DNA of 64,000 nt, from positions 15,910 through 79,909 of the forward strand of contig CAKZIX010000125.1 in assembly GCA_936936565.1 (NCBI GenBank), read 5' to 3'. The first letter of the stretch is position 1. The number at the start of each line of letters is the position of its first letter. Below the pieces are notes generated by a model. It saw only the letters and a list, made by a program, of their open reading frames with translations, did not search any database and was not told the DNA's origin. The DNA is from an uncultured Nocardiaceae bacterium. GTDB lineage: Bacteria > Actinomycetota > Actinomycetes > Mycobacteriales > Mycobacteriaceae. The translations under genes and the position numbers were made by a program. Positions 23,955 to 31,935 of this stretch are shown here, piece by piece.

Positions 23955-25214
23955 CTATTCGCCGTGCGGTCGGTGCTCAGGGACGGCGATCGGCACCAAA
24001 GCGAGCTGGATCAGGCGCTCCGGATCGTCGAGTGCGTGGAGCACGAAGTCGTGGCGTTCGTCGGTGGCGTGCGCTCCGCGCTCAACGCAGTTGGGGTGTG
24101 CAGCGATCGCTTTTGCCGCGGCGGTAATGACCGTCGTGACCGGTTGGTCTCGAATGAACAGCAGCAGCGCACCTTTGGTGTCTCGCCAGGCGAGGTAGCG
24201 CAAGAGTTGCTTATCCAGAGCGGCCTGCACTTGGGTGGTTACCGCCTTCTTGTGGCGCCTGTCGATGATCTTGCATTCTCCGATGAAGACGTTGCGATCT
24301 TCGACACGCACGAGGATGTCGGTTTTGCCCTCGCAGTTGAAGACCTCGCCGGCAGCGTTGCCCTGAAAGCGTGCGTTGAGCCCAATCAGCAGTACGTCAC
24401 GCATCATCTCCTCGTCCATGCGGGCGGCCGTCGAAGGGCTCCGCTCGAAGGCGTTCCGCATGTTCTGAAGCACCGTGAGGACTTCTTCATAGTCGCGGTC
24501 GAGCAGCACCCTGGCGTCTGGTCCATGGGTCGCGTGGTTCGGCGAATTCGGGACCAACACACGACGCTGCACCGGGACTGCTTGGGCATCGGCGTCTGGG
24601 CGTCTGCGGATGGGAAACGCCAACTGTTGCTGGACGTTCCGGTCGCTATTCAGCTTTGCGCGTCGCGCCACGATGTGGGGTCGAAATACTCCGTCCAGCG
24701 CGGCATTGAATGCGTCGATCTTCGCAGTGGCGAGGATGAGGTTGCGTTCGATGGTGGCGAGGGCTTCGTCGAAGCGCCGCTGCACTTCTGCGGCGTCAGG
24801 GCGCGGACCCTCGAACCACAACTCGATCGAGTCTCGCTTGACCTGAGCGGGCGCGACAGGATGTCCACCGCCCACCATAAGCCGGAAAAGGTACGGATGT
24901 CCGGCGATGGGGACTACCAGGGTGTACCGCGTGCCGCGCACCTCCTTTGGCCCCGCACCGAGGTTGGGGTTGCTGACCATGACTTCGATGGGCGGTCCGG
25001 GCAGGTGTGCGCGGTCCCGTTGGATCGTTGGGCGCGGCACGGTCGCTCGGTCGACGAATCTGTCGACGAGTTGGTCCTCGGACTCCACGAGCAGGTCCTG
25101 CGCTGGGCAATTGGCGATCTCGGCCTCCACCTCGCGGCGACGTTCGGCAAGCCAATCGCTGAGGTGCGTCCCGCTGAAGATGGACGGAGCAACGGGAAGC
25201 CCGAGAAAGTTCAC
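23955..25214 (-). CDS. Antisense PD-(D/E)XK nuclease-like protein, candidate phage cargo
   Basis: 419 residues on the strand opposite to the whole surrounding operon. The C-terminal third has a restriction-endonuclease-like core: an acidic helix (MDEEMMRDVLLIGLNARFQG), then GKTDILVRVED with Asp299 and FIGECKI with Glu313 and Lys315, then KQLLRYLAWRDTKGALLLFI. The N-terminal 200 residues hold a helical region and a beta-rich part with no recognised family. The GTG start at 25214 is not well supported and a start a few codons downstream is possible. Orientation, isolation and predicted nuclease fold suggest a cargo gene, for example a defence factor (inference). Confidence 0.8.
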   Translation of the reverse strand: MNFLGLPVAPSIFSGTHLSDWLAERRREVEAEIANCPAQDLLVESEDQLVDRFVDRATVPRPTIQRDRAHLPGPPIEVMVSNPNLGAGPKEVRGTRYTLVVPIAGHPYLFRLMVGGGHPVAPAQVKRDSIELWFEGPRPDAAEVQRRFDEALATIERNLILATAKIDAFNAALDGVFRPHIVARRAKLNSDRNVQQQLAFPIRRRPDADAQAVPVQRRVLVPNSPNHATHGPDARVLLDRDYEEVLTVLQNMRNAFERSPSTAARMDEEMMRDVLLIGLNARFQGNAAGEVFNCEGKTDILVRVEDRNVFIGECKIIDRRHKKAVTTQVQAALDKQLLRYLAWRDTKGALLLFIRDQPVTTVITAAAKAIAAHPNCVERGAHATDERHDFVLHALDDPERLIQLALVPIAVPEHRPHGE

Positions 25215-25270
25215 TGGGACATCATCCCAGCTAGCCCGGCGTTGTTCGACCTGCCCGACGAGGCGGCGCG

Positions 25271-27877
25271 GTGAGCGACTACGACGCGTTCCTACGTGCG
25301 AAGGCGCCGCTACCGCCGACGTGGGGGTTCGAGGTTGACGAGGTGCATCCGGCGTTGTTCCCGCACCAGCGGGACATCGTGCGGTGGGCTGTCGGCCGCG
25401 GCCGTGCCGCGCTGTTCGAATCGTTCGGTCTCGGGAAGACGTTGCAGCAGTTGGAGATTCTGCGGCTGATCCTGGACGTGAAGGGCGGGCGCGGGCTGAT
25501 CGTGTGCCCGCTCGGTGTCCGGCAAGAGTTCATGGGTGACGCCCGGATCCTCGGCCTGACACCGCGGTTCGTGCGCCGCACCCCCGAGGTGGACGGGCCC
25601 GGCATCTACCTCACGAACTACGAGAGCGTGCGCGACGGGAAGCTTGATGTCGACCTGTTCACCGTGGTGTCGCTCGACGAGGCCGGCGTGCTGCGTTCGT
25701 TCGGGTCGCTCACCTATCAGACGTTCCTCGAGCTGTTCGCGGACGTGCCGTACCGGTTCGTCGCGACCGCGACGCCGTCGCCGAACCGGTACAAGGAGCT
25801 GATCCACTACGCCGGGTTCCTCGGCGTCATGGACACCGGGCAGGCGTTGACGCGGTTCTTCCAGCGGGACTCGACGAAGGCGAACAACCTCACCCTCTAC
25901 CCGCACAAGGAATTGGAGTTCCATCTCTGGCTGAACACGTGGGCGGTGTTCGTGCAACGCCCGTCGGATCTCGGCCACGACGACACCGGCTACGAGCTGC
26001 CGGCGATGAGCGTGGTCTACCGGGAAGTCGACGTCGACCATCTCGCGGATCCGGCCGCCGACCGCGACGGCCAGCTGCACATCGTGAAGACCGGTGCGCT
26101 GTCGGTACGCGACACCGCGCGGGAGAAACGCGACACCCTTGACGATCGGGTGGCCGAGATGATGCGAATCATCGCCGAACACCAAACTGCCTGCGACGCT
26201 GACCAATTCGTGATCTGGTGCGACCTCAACGCCGAACAGGACGCGATCGAAAAGGCATTCGCCGACGCCGGCCTGAGCTTCTCGTCGGTGCACGGCGGCC
26301 TGTCCACCGAGGAGTGCGAAACCCGCATCGCCGCGTGGAAGGCACGGGACACGTTCGCGCTGATCGGGAAACCGGTGATGCTCGGGCAGGGCCTGAACCT
26401 GCAGCAGTGCAACAAGGCGATCTTCGTCGGCGTCACCTACAAGTTCCACGACGTCATCCAGGCCTGCCACCGCATCCAACGCTTCGGGCAGACGCGGCCG
26501 TGCACGACGTACATCATCCACGCCGAGTCCGAACGTGAAGTGGTGAACACGTTGCGGGAGAAGTGGATTCAACACGACGAACTGACGGGACGGATGACCG
26601 ACATCATTCACGAACACGGGCTCTCGCGCGCCGACATCGCGCAGGCCTTGATCCGCTCGCTCGGCGTGGACCGGGTCGAAGCGTCCGGCGAGGGCTGGCT
26701 GATGGCGAACAACGACTGCGTGCCCGAAACCCAAGGCATGGAATCGGATTCGGTCGACTTGATCGTCACCAGCATCCCGTTCTCGAACCATTACGAGTAC
26801 ACGCCGTCGCTCAACGACTTCGGGCACACCGACGACAACCAGCATTTCTGGGCTCAGATGGACTACCTGACCCCGGAACTGTTGAGAGTCCTTGCGCCCG
26901 GGCGTATCTACGCGTGCCATGTGAAGGATCGGATCCTGTTCGGCGCGGTCACCGGCGCCGGCGTCCCCACCGTTTCGCCGTTCCACGCCGAGGCGATCTT
27001 CCACGCCCAAAGGCACGGTTTCGACTACCTCGGCATGATCACCGTCGTCACCGACGTGGTGCGGGAGAACAACCAGACGTACCGGCTCGGCTGGACCGAA
27101 ATGTCTAAGGACGGAACGAAAATGGGCGTCGGCTCGCCCGAGTACGTGCTGATCTTCCACAAGCCGCAGAGCGACCGGACGAAGGGCTACGCCGACGAGC
27201 CGGTGGTGAAGTCCAAGGAGAACGTCTACTGCGAGAGGCATCGCTACCTCGCGCCGAACGGGTTGCCGCACGACGACGATGATGGGCCGTGCGATCCCGA
27301 GTCCCCGTGCGTGGAGGGGTACTCGCGGGCCCGCTGGCAGGTCGACGCGCACGCGTTCTGGCGGTCATCGGGGCAGCGGAACCTCACCCCGGACGAGCTC
27401 GCAAGTCTGCCGCCGGAGCAGCTGTCTAAGGCGTTCACCGAGCACACGCTGCGGGAGGTGTACGACTACGAGTCCCACGTGCGCATCGGTGAACAGTTGG
27501 ACGGCCGCGGCGCGCTGCCGGCCACGTTCATGTCGCTGGCGCCGGGGTCGTGGCATCCGGAGGTCTGGCACGACGTCGCCCGCATGCTCACGTTGAACAC
27601 CGAGCAGTCGCGGCGCGCGCAGGCCATGCACGTGTGCCCGTTGCAGTTCGACATCGTCGACCGCCTCGTCGAGCGGTACAGCAACCCGGGCGAGCTGGTG
27701 TACGACCCGTTCGGCGGCATCGGCACCGTCCCCGTCCGGGCGCTGAAACTAGGCCGCCGCGGCCGCGCTGTCGAGCTGAATCCCGGCTACTACCTCGACG
27801 CCGTGAAGTACCTGCAGGCGGCCGAACGAGACAGCAACCTGCCGACGCTGTTCGACCTCATCGAGGAGGGTGCCTAG
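25271..27877 (+). CDS. Helicase - DNA methyltransferase fusion
   Basis: 868 residues. The first 470 are an SF2/SNF2-like helicase: Walker A region FESFGLGKT (50-58), motif II SLDEAG (134-139, DEAG instead of DEAH), motif III ATATPSPN (166-173), and motif VI CHRIQRFGQTRP near 400. The rest is an amino-methyltransferase of circularly ordered type: motif IV TSIPFSNH near 498 and the SAM-binding motif YDPFGGIGT near 810, followed by AVELNPGYY. Motif IV has SIPF where SPPY or NPPY is usual. The protein could modify phage DNA while translocating. GTG start in front of a strong operon context; divergent from the antisense gene. Confidence 0.88.
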   Translation: MSDYDAFLRAKAPLPPTWGFEVDEVHPALFPHQRDIVRWAVGRGRAALFESFGLGKTLQQLEILRLILDVKGGRGLIVCPLGVRQEFMGDARILGLTPRFVRRTPEVDGPGIYLTNYESVRDGKLDVDLFTVVSLDEAGVLRSFGSLTYQTFLELFADVPYRFVATATPSPNRYKELIHYAGFLGVMDTGQALTRFFQRDSTKANNLTLYPHKELEFHLWLNTWAVFVQRPSDLGHDDTGYELPAMSVVYREVDVDHLADPAADRDGQLHIVKTGALSVRDTAREKRDTLDDRVAEMMRIIAEHQTACDADQFVIWCDLNAEQDAIEKAFADAGLSFSSVHGGLSTEECETRIAAWKARDTFALIGKPVMLGQGLNLQQCNKAIFVGVTYKFHDVIQACHRIQRFGQTRPCTTYIIHAESEREVVNTLREKWIQHDELTGRMTDIIHEHGLSRADIAQALIRSLGVDRVEASGEGWLMANNDCVPETQGMESDSVDLIVTSIPFSNHYEYTPSLNDFGHTDDNQHFWAQMDYLTPELLRVLAPGRIYACHVKDRILFGAVTGAGVPTVSPFHAEAIFHAQRHGFDYLGMITVVTDVVRENNQTYRLGWTEMSKDGTKMGVGSPEYVLIFHKPQSDRTKGYADEPVVKSKENVYCERHRYLAPNGLPHDDDDGPCDPESPCVEGYSRARWQVDAHAFWRSSGQRNLTPDELASLPPEQLSKAFTEHTLREVYDYESHVRIGEQLDGRGALPATFMSLAPGSWHPEVWHDVARMLTLNTEQSRRAQAMHVCPLQFDIVDRLVERYSNPGELVYDPFGGIGTVPVRALKLGRRGRAVELNPGYYLDAVKYLQAAERDSNLPTLFDLIEEGA

Positions 27878-28722
27878 TGCGTATCCGGTCTACGCGGCCC
27901 GAGTTCTGGCGGTCCGAGCGGATCGCTTCAGTGGAGTGGGACGACCGGCTGGTGTTGAAGGGCCTGGAGTCGTACGTCGATGACAACGGTGTCGGCAAGG
28001 ACGACATCGCTCTGATCGTCGGTGATCTGTTCCAGCGCGACCTAGTTCGCGAACCCTCGCGAACCCTCGCGAGGGTTTCCGAAGCCATTTCCCGGCTTCA
28101 TTCGGCCGGTTTGGTGTGGCGATACGAGGCCGATGGGACGCGTCTGCTGTTCGTTTCGTTCTGGGACGAGGTTCAGCGCGTCGACAAACCGCAGACTGGG
28201 CGTTTTCCCAGGCCAGACGGTACGCGGAACTACAAAGAGTCCGTAATTCGCGAGTGCCTCGCGAACCCTCGCGAAGATTCGCGAACCTTCGCGCCTGTAA
28301 CAGGGGAACAGGGGAACAGGGGAACAGGGGAACAGAGTGCTCGCTCTCGCGTTTCCGAGGTAACTACTGACCGCGCGCGAAACCGAAAACGAGCGAGCGA
28401 GATCCCGCCGCGGCAGACCGTCATCCCGGACGACTGGGAACCGTCGGACATCCACAAGTCGAAAGCTCGTCAGCTCAACGTCGATCTCGAACGTGAAGCC
28501 GACCAGTTCACCAACCACGCCAAGAGCACCGGCCGCCTGGCCGCCGACTGGAACGCGGCGTTCCACAACTGGCTCGGCCGGGCGAAGCCGCGCGCCGGCC
28601 CCGACCGCACGCGCCGCGAACAGAACTTCCTCGACGCCGAACGGCTCAAGGACAACCCGAATCAGCAAGTGCTCCAACACTTCACCACCGGACAACCACA
28701 GGCCCTGGAAGGTCCACGATGA
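27877..28722 (+). CDS. Replication initiator-like protein with origin repeats in its gene
   Basis: 281 residues from a GTG that shares one base with the previous stop and has a GAGGAGGG ribosome site. Residues 1-105 form a winged-helix domain (VEWDDRLVLKGLESYVDDNG, DLFQRDLVREP, SEAISRLHSAGLVWRYEADG), as in phage replisome organizer proteins. A low-complexity linker (residues about 125-165) is encoded by repeated DNA, and the C-terminal domain (IPDDWEPSDIHKSKARQLNV, DWNAAFHNWLGRAK) is the type that contacts helicase or loader. The middle of the gene carries two TCGCGA arrays and an AACAGGGG array, so the gene probably contains the origin, like lambda O. Confidence 0.82.
   Translation: MRIRSTRPEFWRSERIASVEWDDRLVLKGLESYVDDNGVGKDDIALIVGDLFQRDLVREPSRTLARVSEAISRLHSAGLVWRYEADGTRLLFVSFWDEVQRVDKPQTGRFPRPDGTRNYKESVIRECLANPREDSRTFAPVTGEQGNRGTGEQSARSRVSEVTTDRARNRKRASEIPPRQTVIPDDWEPSDIHKSKARQLNVDLEREADQFTNHAKSTGRLAADWNAAFHNWLGRAKPRAGPDRTRREQNFLDAERLKDNPNQQVLQHFTTGQPQALEGPR
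28046..28075. repeat. TCGCGA iteron cluster 1
   Basis: Three TCGCGA palindromes start at 28047, 28057 and 28067, exactly 10 bp apart, with ACCC between them; the last is inside a 12-bp palindrome CCCTCGCGAGGG. The 10-bp period is not a multiple of three, so the repeat is kept at DNA level and not at protein level. Confidence 0.75.
28248..28336. repeat. TCGCGA iteron cluster 2 and AACAGGGG tandem array (candidate origin)
   Basis: TCGCGA occurs at 28248, 28259, 28269 and 28279, and a near copy TCGCGC at 28289: spacing 11, 10, 10 and 10 bp. Five bases later follow four perfect 8-bp units AACAGGGG (28299-28330) and a partial fifth. All lie inside the replication initiator gene. The arrangement of iterons beside a short tandem array is that of an initiator-binding origin. 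Confidence 0.75.
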
Positions 28723-29060
28723 TCGACCGCGACGGAGTTATCCAACTGCTGCAACTCATCTCGGCGTACGACAACCGTCGCATCGACGAGCTACTCGTGC
28801 GCACCTGGGCTGAAGCGGCCCGCCGCGCGCGGTGGAGCTTCGACGGCGCCGCCGACGCGATCCACGAGCACTACGCGACGTCGACGTCGTGGCTGATGCC
28901 CGGCCACATCACCGCGGCACTGCGGGCGCAGAAGGGCCCCGCGCCGGTTGCCGAGCTACGCGCGATCGACCCGCCGGCGCCGGCGTCGCCGCAGACCCGC
29001 GCCCGAATCATGGACATGCTGCGCGGCAAGGCATTCGGCAAGCGGGTCCCCGATGCCTGA
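28719..29060 (+). CDS. Replication-associated small protein (helicase loader-like candidate)
   Basis: 113 residues, ATG overlapping the initiator stop. Helical N-terminal domain (GVIQLLQLISAYDNRRIDEL, WAEAARRARWSFDGAADAIH, WLMPGHITAALRAQ) and a Pro/Ala-rich tail. This layout is common directly after the initiator gene in actinophages and resembles helicase loader/inhibitor proteins such as G39P in form. The link is by position and shape only. Confidence 0.6.
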   Translation: MIDRDGVIQLLQLISAYDNRRIDELLVRTWAEAARRARWSFDGAADAIHEHYATSTSWLMPGHITAALRAQKGPAPVAELRAIDPPAPASPQTRARIMDMLRGKAFGKRVPDA

Positions 29061-29208
29061 GTTCGGCCCGCGCTGCGCCATATGCGGCGCCGTCATTCCC
29101 GGCCAAGAACACGAGATCTGCCGCCGCTGCGTGCTCGCCCACGGCTGGAACCCCAGCCAATTCGGCTACCTGCCCCAGACCACCAAACCGCGAAAGGCCC
29201 AGCCATGA
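29053..29208 (+). CDS. Small zinc-ribbon protein
   Basis: 51 residues with CAICG and CRRC, a typical treble-clef or ribbon pair 18 residues apart. ATG overlaps the end of the previous gene and the stop overlaps the next ATG. Function unknown. Confidence 0.68.
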   Translation: MPEFGPRCAICGAVIPGQEHEICRRCVLAHGWNPSQFGYLPQTTKPRKAQP

Positions 29209-29618
29209 AGCCGGCACCGCGCCCGTGCGTGTCGTGCCCGTACCGGCGTGACGTCCCCTCCGGAATCTGGGATCGCTCGGAGTACGAGAAGTTGCGGCGT
29301 TACGACGGCGACACCCAATCCCAGCCGCCCGGCCTGTTCCTGTGCCACCAGACCGGCGCAGACGATCCGGGCCGCCGGATCTGTTCGGGATGGGTCGGCT
29401 GCCACGACACCGCGAATCTGCTCGCGCTGCGGCTGGCGCTGGTGTTCGGGCGTCTCACCGAGACCGACTACTCGGCCTGTCTCGACTACCGGTCCCCGGT
29501 CCCGCTGTTCGGGTCCGGTGCGGAGGCCGCCGACCACGGCGAACACGACATCCACCAGCCCGGGCCTGCAGCGGTCCGGCTCATCACGAAGCACGAAACC
29601 CGAAAGGCCACACCATGA
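29205..29618 (+). CDS. DUF6283-type cysteine-rich phage protein
   Basis: 137 residues. The pattern CVSCPYRRDVPSGIW, YEKLRRYDGDT, GLFLCHQT, RRICSGWVGCHD is that of the actinophage family DUF6283. Four to five conserved cysteines and a histidine suggest a bound metal, perhaps an iron-sulfur cluster. The role is unknown. Confidence 0.78.
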   Translation: MKPAPRPCVSCPYRRDVPSGIWDRSEYEKLRRYDGDTQSQPPGLFLCHQTGADDPGRRICSGWVGCHDTANLLALRLALVFGRLTETDYSACLDYRSPVPLFGSGAEAADHGEHDIHQPGPAAVRLITKHETRKATP

Positions 29619-29953
29619 CCGACCTACTCGAAGCCCTCAAGATCGTCGGCGACTACGCGCAAGCACGAGGCGCCACAGCCGCAGGGGTCGAAAGCTGGTG
29701 CCGGAACGAGCACGACTCCCTCGCAAGAGAGCGTCGGGCAGACCGGCATATCGGGGGCCAGCTCGCCGCCAAGCTCGGCGTCTCGTCGATCCCGGGCGAC
29801 CGGGCCGCCGAATTGGGCGCGTACGCCCGCCGTCTGTGCTCGACCACCCAGGAGCCCGACCCGACCCCCGATAGCCCGGCAGCGGTTGATCTGGCCCCGG
29901 AAAAGACCGGTTCCGAGCAGATCCGCTCCCGCAACGTCAGGGGCGAACAGTGA
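29615..29953 (+). CDS. Hypothetical early protein
   Basis: 112 residues, mainly helical (LLEALKIVGDYAQARGATAA). No motif. ATG and stop both overlap neighbours by 4 nt. Confidence 0.68.
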   Translation: MTDLLEALKIVGDYAQARGATAAGVESWCRNEHDSLARERRADRHIGGQLAAKLGVSSIPGDRAAELGAYARRLCSTTQEPDPTPDSPAAVDLAPEKTGSEQIRSRNVRGEQ

Positions 29954-30570
29954 CCGATTACCCGCCGGGGCTGACGCTGCGCCCCATCGTCGCCTGGCCG
30001 GGCGCCGAGACCGCGATGCGCATCCGCGCGCCGTTCCAGGCGGACTGGTCGCGCACGCTCGACCTGCTCGGCCGTGAACTGCTGCACCTCGGCGGCGGGC
30101 GCCGGCCCGACGCTGTGCTCCAGATCGCCATGCGTGAGCAGGATTTCCGGCTCGACGGGATGCCACGCGCGAACGCGAAGCCGACGCACCCCGGCGTGAT
30201 CCTGTCCGTCGAGTCGACCAATGGGCCGCTGTCGTTCCCGTGCGACCGCTTCGACGACTGGCGCGACAACCTCCGCGCGATCGCCCTCGCGCTCGAGGCA
30301 CTGCGTCAGGTCAAGCGGTACGGAATCGTGCAGAACGACGAGCAATACCGTGGATGGCGCGCAATCGAACCCGCAGCGCAGGCCCCGCATGAGGCAGAGC
30401 GCGTTCTGCGCCTCGCCGCTCGCATGACAGACGCGAAGGAGCACCCTCTCACCGCCGTCGTGCGGGCGGCCCGGGCGAATGCGCACCCCGACCGCAACAG
30501 CGGCGACCGGTCCGGATACGACGCGGTCGACGCCGCAATCCAGGTGCTCGAGAAGGCGGGGCGGCCGTGA
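29950..30570 (+). CDS. DnaJ-like (J-domain remnant) phage protein
   Basis: 206 residues from a GTG. The last 30 residues read AHPDRNSGDRSGYDAVDAAI, the HPD motif (His179) and following helix of a J-domain; the N-terminal 130 residues (LRPIVAWPGAETAMRIRAPF, LGGGRRPDAVLQIAMREQDF) have no known fold. The same arrangement is called DnaJ-like in many actinophages. The HPD motif would let it stimulate a host DnaK, perhaps to remodel replication complexes, as lambda does with host DnaJ/DnaK. Confidence 0.75.
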   Translation: MTDYPPGLTLRPIVAWPGAETAMRIRAPFQADWSRTLDLLGRELLHLGGGRRPDAVLQIAMREQDFRLDGMPRANAKPTHPGVILSVESTNGPLSFPCDRFDDWRDNLRAIALALEALRQVKRYGIVQNDEQYRGWRAIEPAAQAPHEAERVLRLAARMTDAKEHPLTAVVRAARANAHPDRNSGDRSGYDAVDAAIQVLEKAGRP

Positions 30571-30977
30571 CCGTCCGACACGTCCTGAACCTGCCCTACG
30601 ACAAGCCCCCGCTTTCGATGAACGACCGCGGCCAAACCCCCGGCGCCCGGGCCCGGCATTCCCGCATCGTGGCGCAGCTGCGCGGTGACGCCTGCTGGCT
30701 GGCGAAGGCCGCGAAGCTGCCCAAGGGCCTGGATCACGTCACGGTGCAGCTGCACTACCGGCCGCGCGACAACCGCCGTCGCGACACCGAAAACCTTTCC
30801 GCCACATCGAAACCCCTTTGTGACGGGTTGGTTGATTACGGGCTCGTACCCGACGACATCCCCCGCTACATGGCGAAACCCGAGGCTGTCATCCATTCCG
30901 CCACGACGGGAATTAGCGGGGAGATGTGGCTGGAAGTCAGCTGGAACACAACACCATCCGAGGAGAACCAACCGTGA
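30567..30977 (+). CDS. RusA-family Holliday junction resolvase
   Basis: 136 residues. The metal-binding acidic residues are in RRRDTENL (Asp73), CDGLVDYGLV (Asp86, Asp90) and PDDIPRYM (Asp96/97), preceded by the beta-strand VTVQLHYRPRDNR. RusA cuts four-way junctions formed in recombination and replication, fitting the RecE/RecT pair upstream. Confidence 0.88.
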   Translation: MTVRHVLNLPYDKPPLSMNDRGQTPGARARHSRIVAQLRGDACWLAKAAKLPKGLDHVTVQLHYRPRDNRRRDTENLSATSKPLCDGLVDYGLVPDDIPRYMAKPEAVIHSATTGISGEMWLEVSWNTTPSEENQP

Positions 30978-31348
30978 CGACCGAACCTAATCAGGTGCAG
31001 GTGATGCTCGCCGAGATCATCGCCGCCGCCCTCACCAAACACGCAGACGATCTGTACTGCTCCGACGTCGCCACCGAGATCCTCGCCGACCCGCGGCTAG
31101 CCGTCCTCGGGCTGCCCGAGGTCGACGAGGAGCGTTTGCCCTACGCCACCGTTTTCAAGTGGGCAGACGGCAACGATTTCGGCGACTACGCACAGGCCAC
31201 CGTTTGGGCCGATGGCCGCATCGAACTGTCGACCGTCCAGCCGGTGTGGCATCTCGGCAAGGGCGACGACCCGATGCCGTGGCTTGCCGGTCTGGTCGCG
31301 GTCACCCTCAAGGCAATCGAGGAAGCCAAGGCGGTGCGCAATGGCTGA
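30974..31348 (+). CDS. Hypothetical early protein
   Basis: 124 residues from a GTG overlapping the RusA stop. A helical start (VMLAEIIAAALTKHADDLYC) and a beta-rich second half (YAQATVWADGRIELSTVQ). No family recognised. Confidence 0.68.
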   Translation: MTTEPNQVQVMLAEIIAAALTKHADDLYCSDVATEILADPRLAVLGLPEVDEERLPYATVFKWADGNDFGDYAQATVWADGRIELSTVQPVWHLGKGDDPMPWLAGLVAVTLKAIEEAKAVRNG

Positions 31349-31622
31349 GCCGCAACGCTTCCGAAAGAAGCCAGTCGAAATCGAGGCGGTCCAACTGACG
31401 AATGACCCCCACGAGGCTGCGCGCATCGCCGCCTGGTGCGGTGGCGTGGCACTCGCGAGTCCCGGCCGCGTGTCGCTCCACATCGAAACCCTCGAAGGCA
31501 CGATGGTCGCCCACCCATCCGATTGGATCATCCGAGAGCCGTTCCCTACTGAAGACCGCAAGTTCTACCCGTGCAAGCCGGACATTTTCGCGGCCACGTA
31601 CGAGGCGGTGGACCGTGGCTGA
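31341..31622 (+). CDS. Widespread small phage protein (PCKPDIF family)
   Basis: 93 residues. It has the common phage pattern FRKKPVEIEAVQLT near the start and WIIREPF...EDRKFYPCKPDIFAATYEAV at the end. The function of this very common family is not known. The sequence insertion between WIIREPF and FYPCKPD is short as in other members. Confidence 0.8.
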   Translation: MAEPQRFRKKPVEIEAVQLTNDPHEAARIAAWCGGVALASPGRVSLHIETLEGTMVAHPSDWIIREPFPTEDRKFYPCKPDIFAATYEAVDRG

Positions 31623-31935
31623 GCACTCTATTGCGTTTCGGATCACCGAGTACGGGATCGACAGCAAGATCACCTGCCACCAGCCTGCGGGTGCACCCTG
31701 TCACTGCTGCTGCCCCGTCGTGTCGGAATGGGCGTGCGAGCAAGGTGTCTGCGAGCACGAGCAGGCAGATTCGGGGCGGTGCTTGGCCGCGGACCCGGGC
31801 AGCCACCTCGGCCGGTTCGAGGACTGCTACGTCGGGCCGACCACAACCCTCCATGACGGCCCGATCGAATTCCATTGGGACGGAGACGGATTCCGCTGGT
31901 GGTTCGAAGGCGACAAGCAGGTGGACCATGGCTGA
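31615..31935 (+). CDS. Cysteine-rich hypothetical protein
   Basis: 106 residues from a GTG. A dense cysteine and histidine cluster (CHQPAGAPCHCCCP, CEQGVCEHEQ, then Cys in GRCLA and EDCYVG) suggests metal binding. A short beta domain follows (PIEFHWDGDGFRWWFEGD). No family recognised. Confidence 0.68.
   Translation: MAEHSIAFRITEYGIDSKITCHQPAGAPCHCCCPVVSEWACEQGVCEHEQADSGRCLAADPGSHLGRFEDCYVGPTTTLHDGPIEFHWDGDGFRWWFEGDKQVDHG

Noticed and set aside
28299..28336. Short tandem repeat that might look like a CRISPR array
   Set aside because: The units are 8 bp, directly adjacent, with no spacers and no cas genes nearby; better explained as an origin element.
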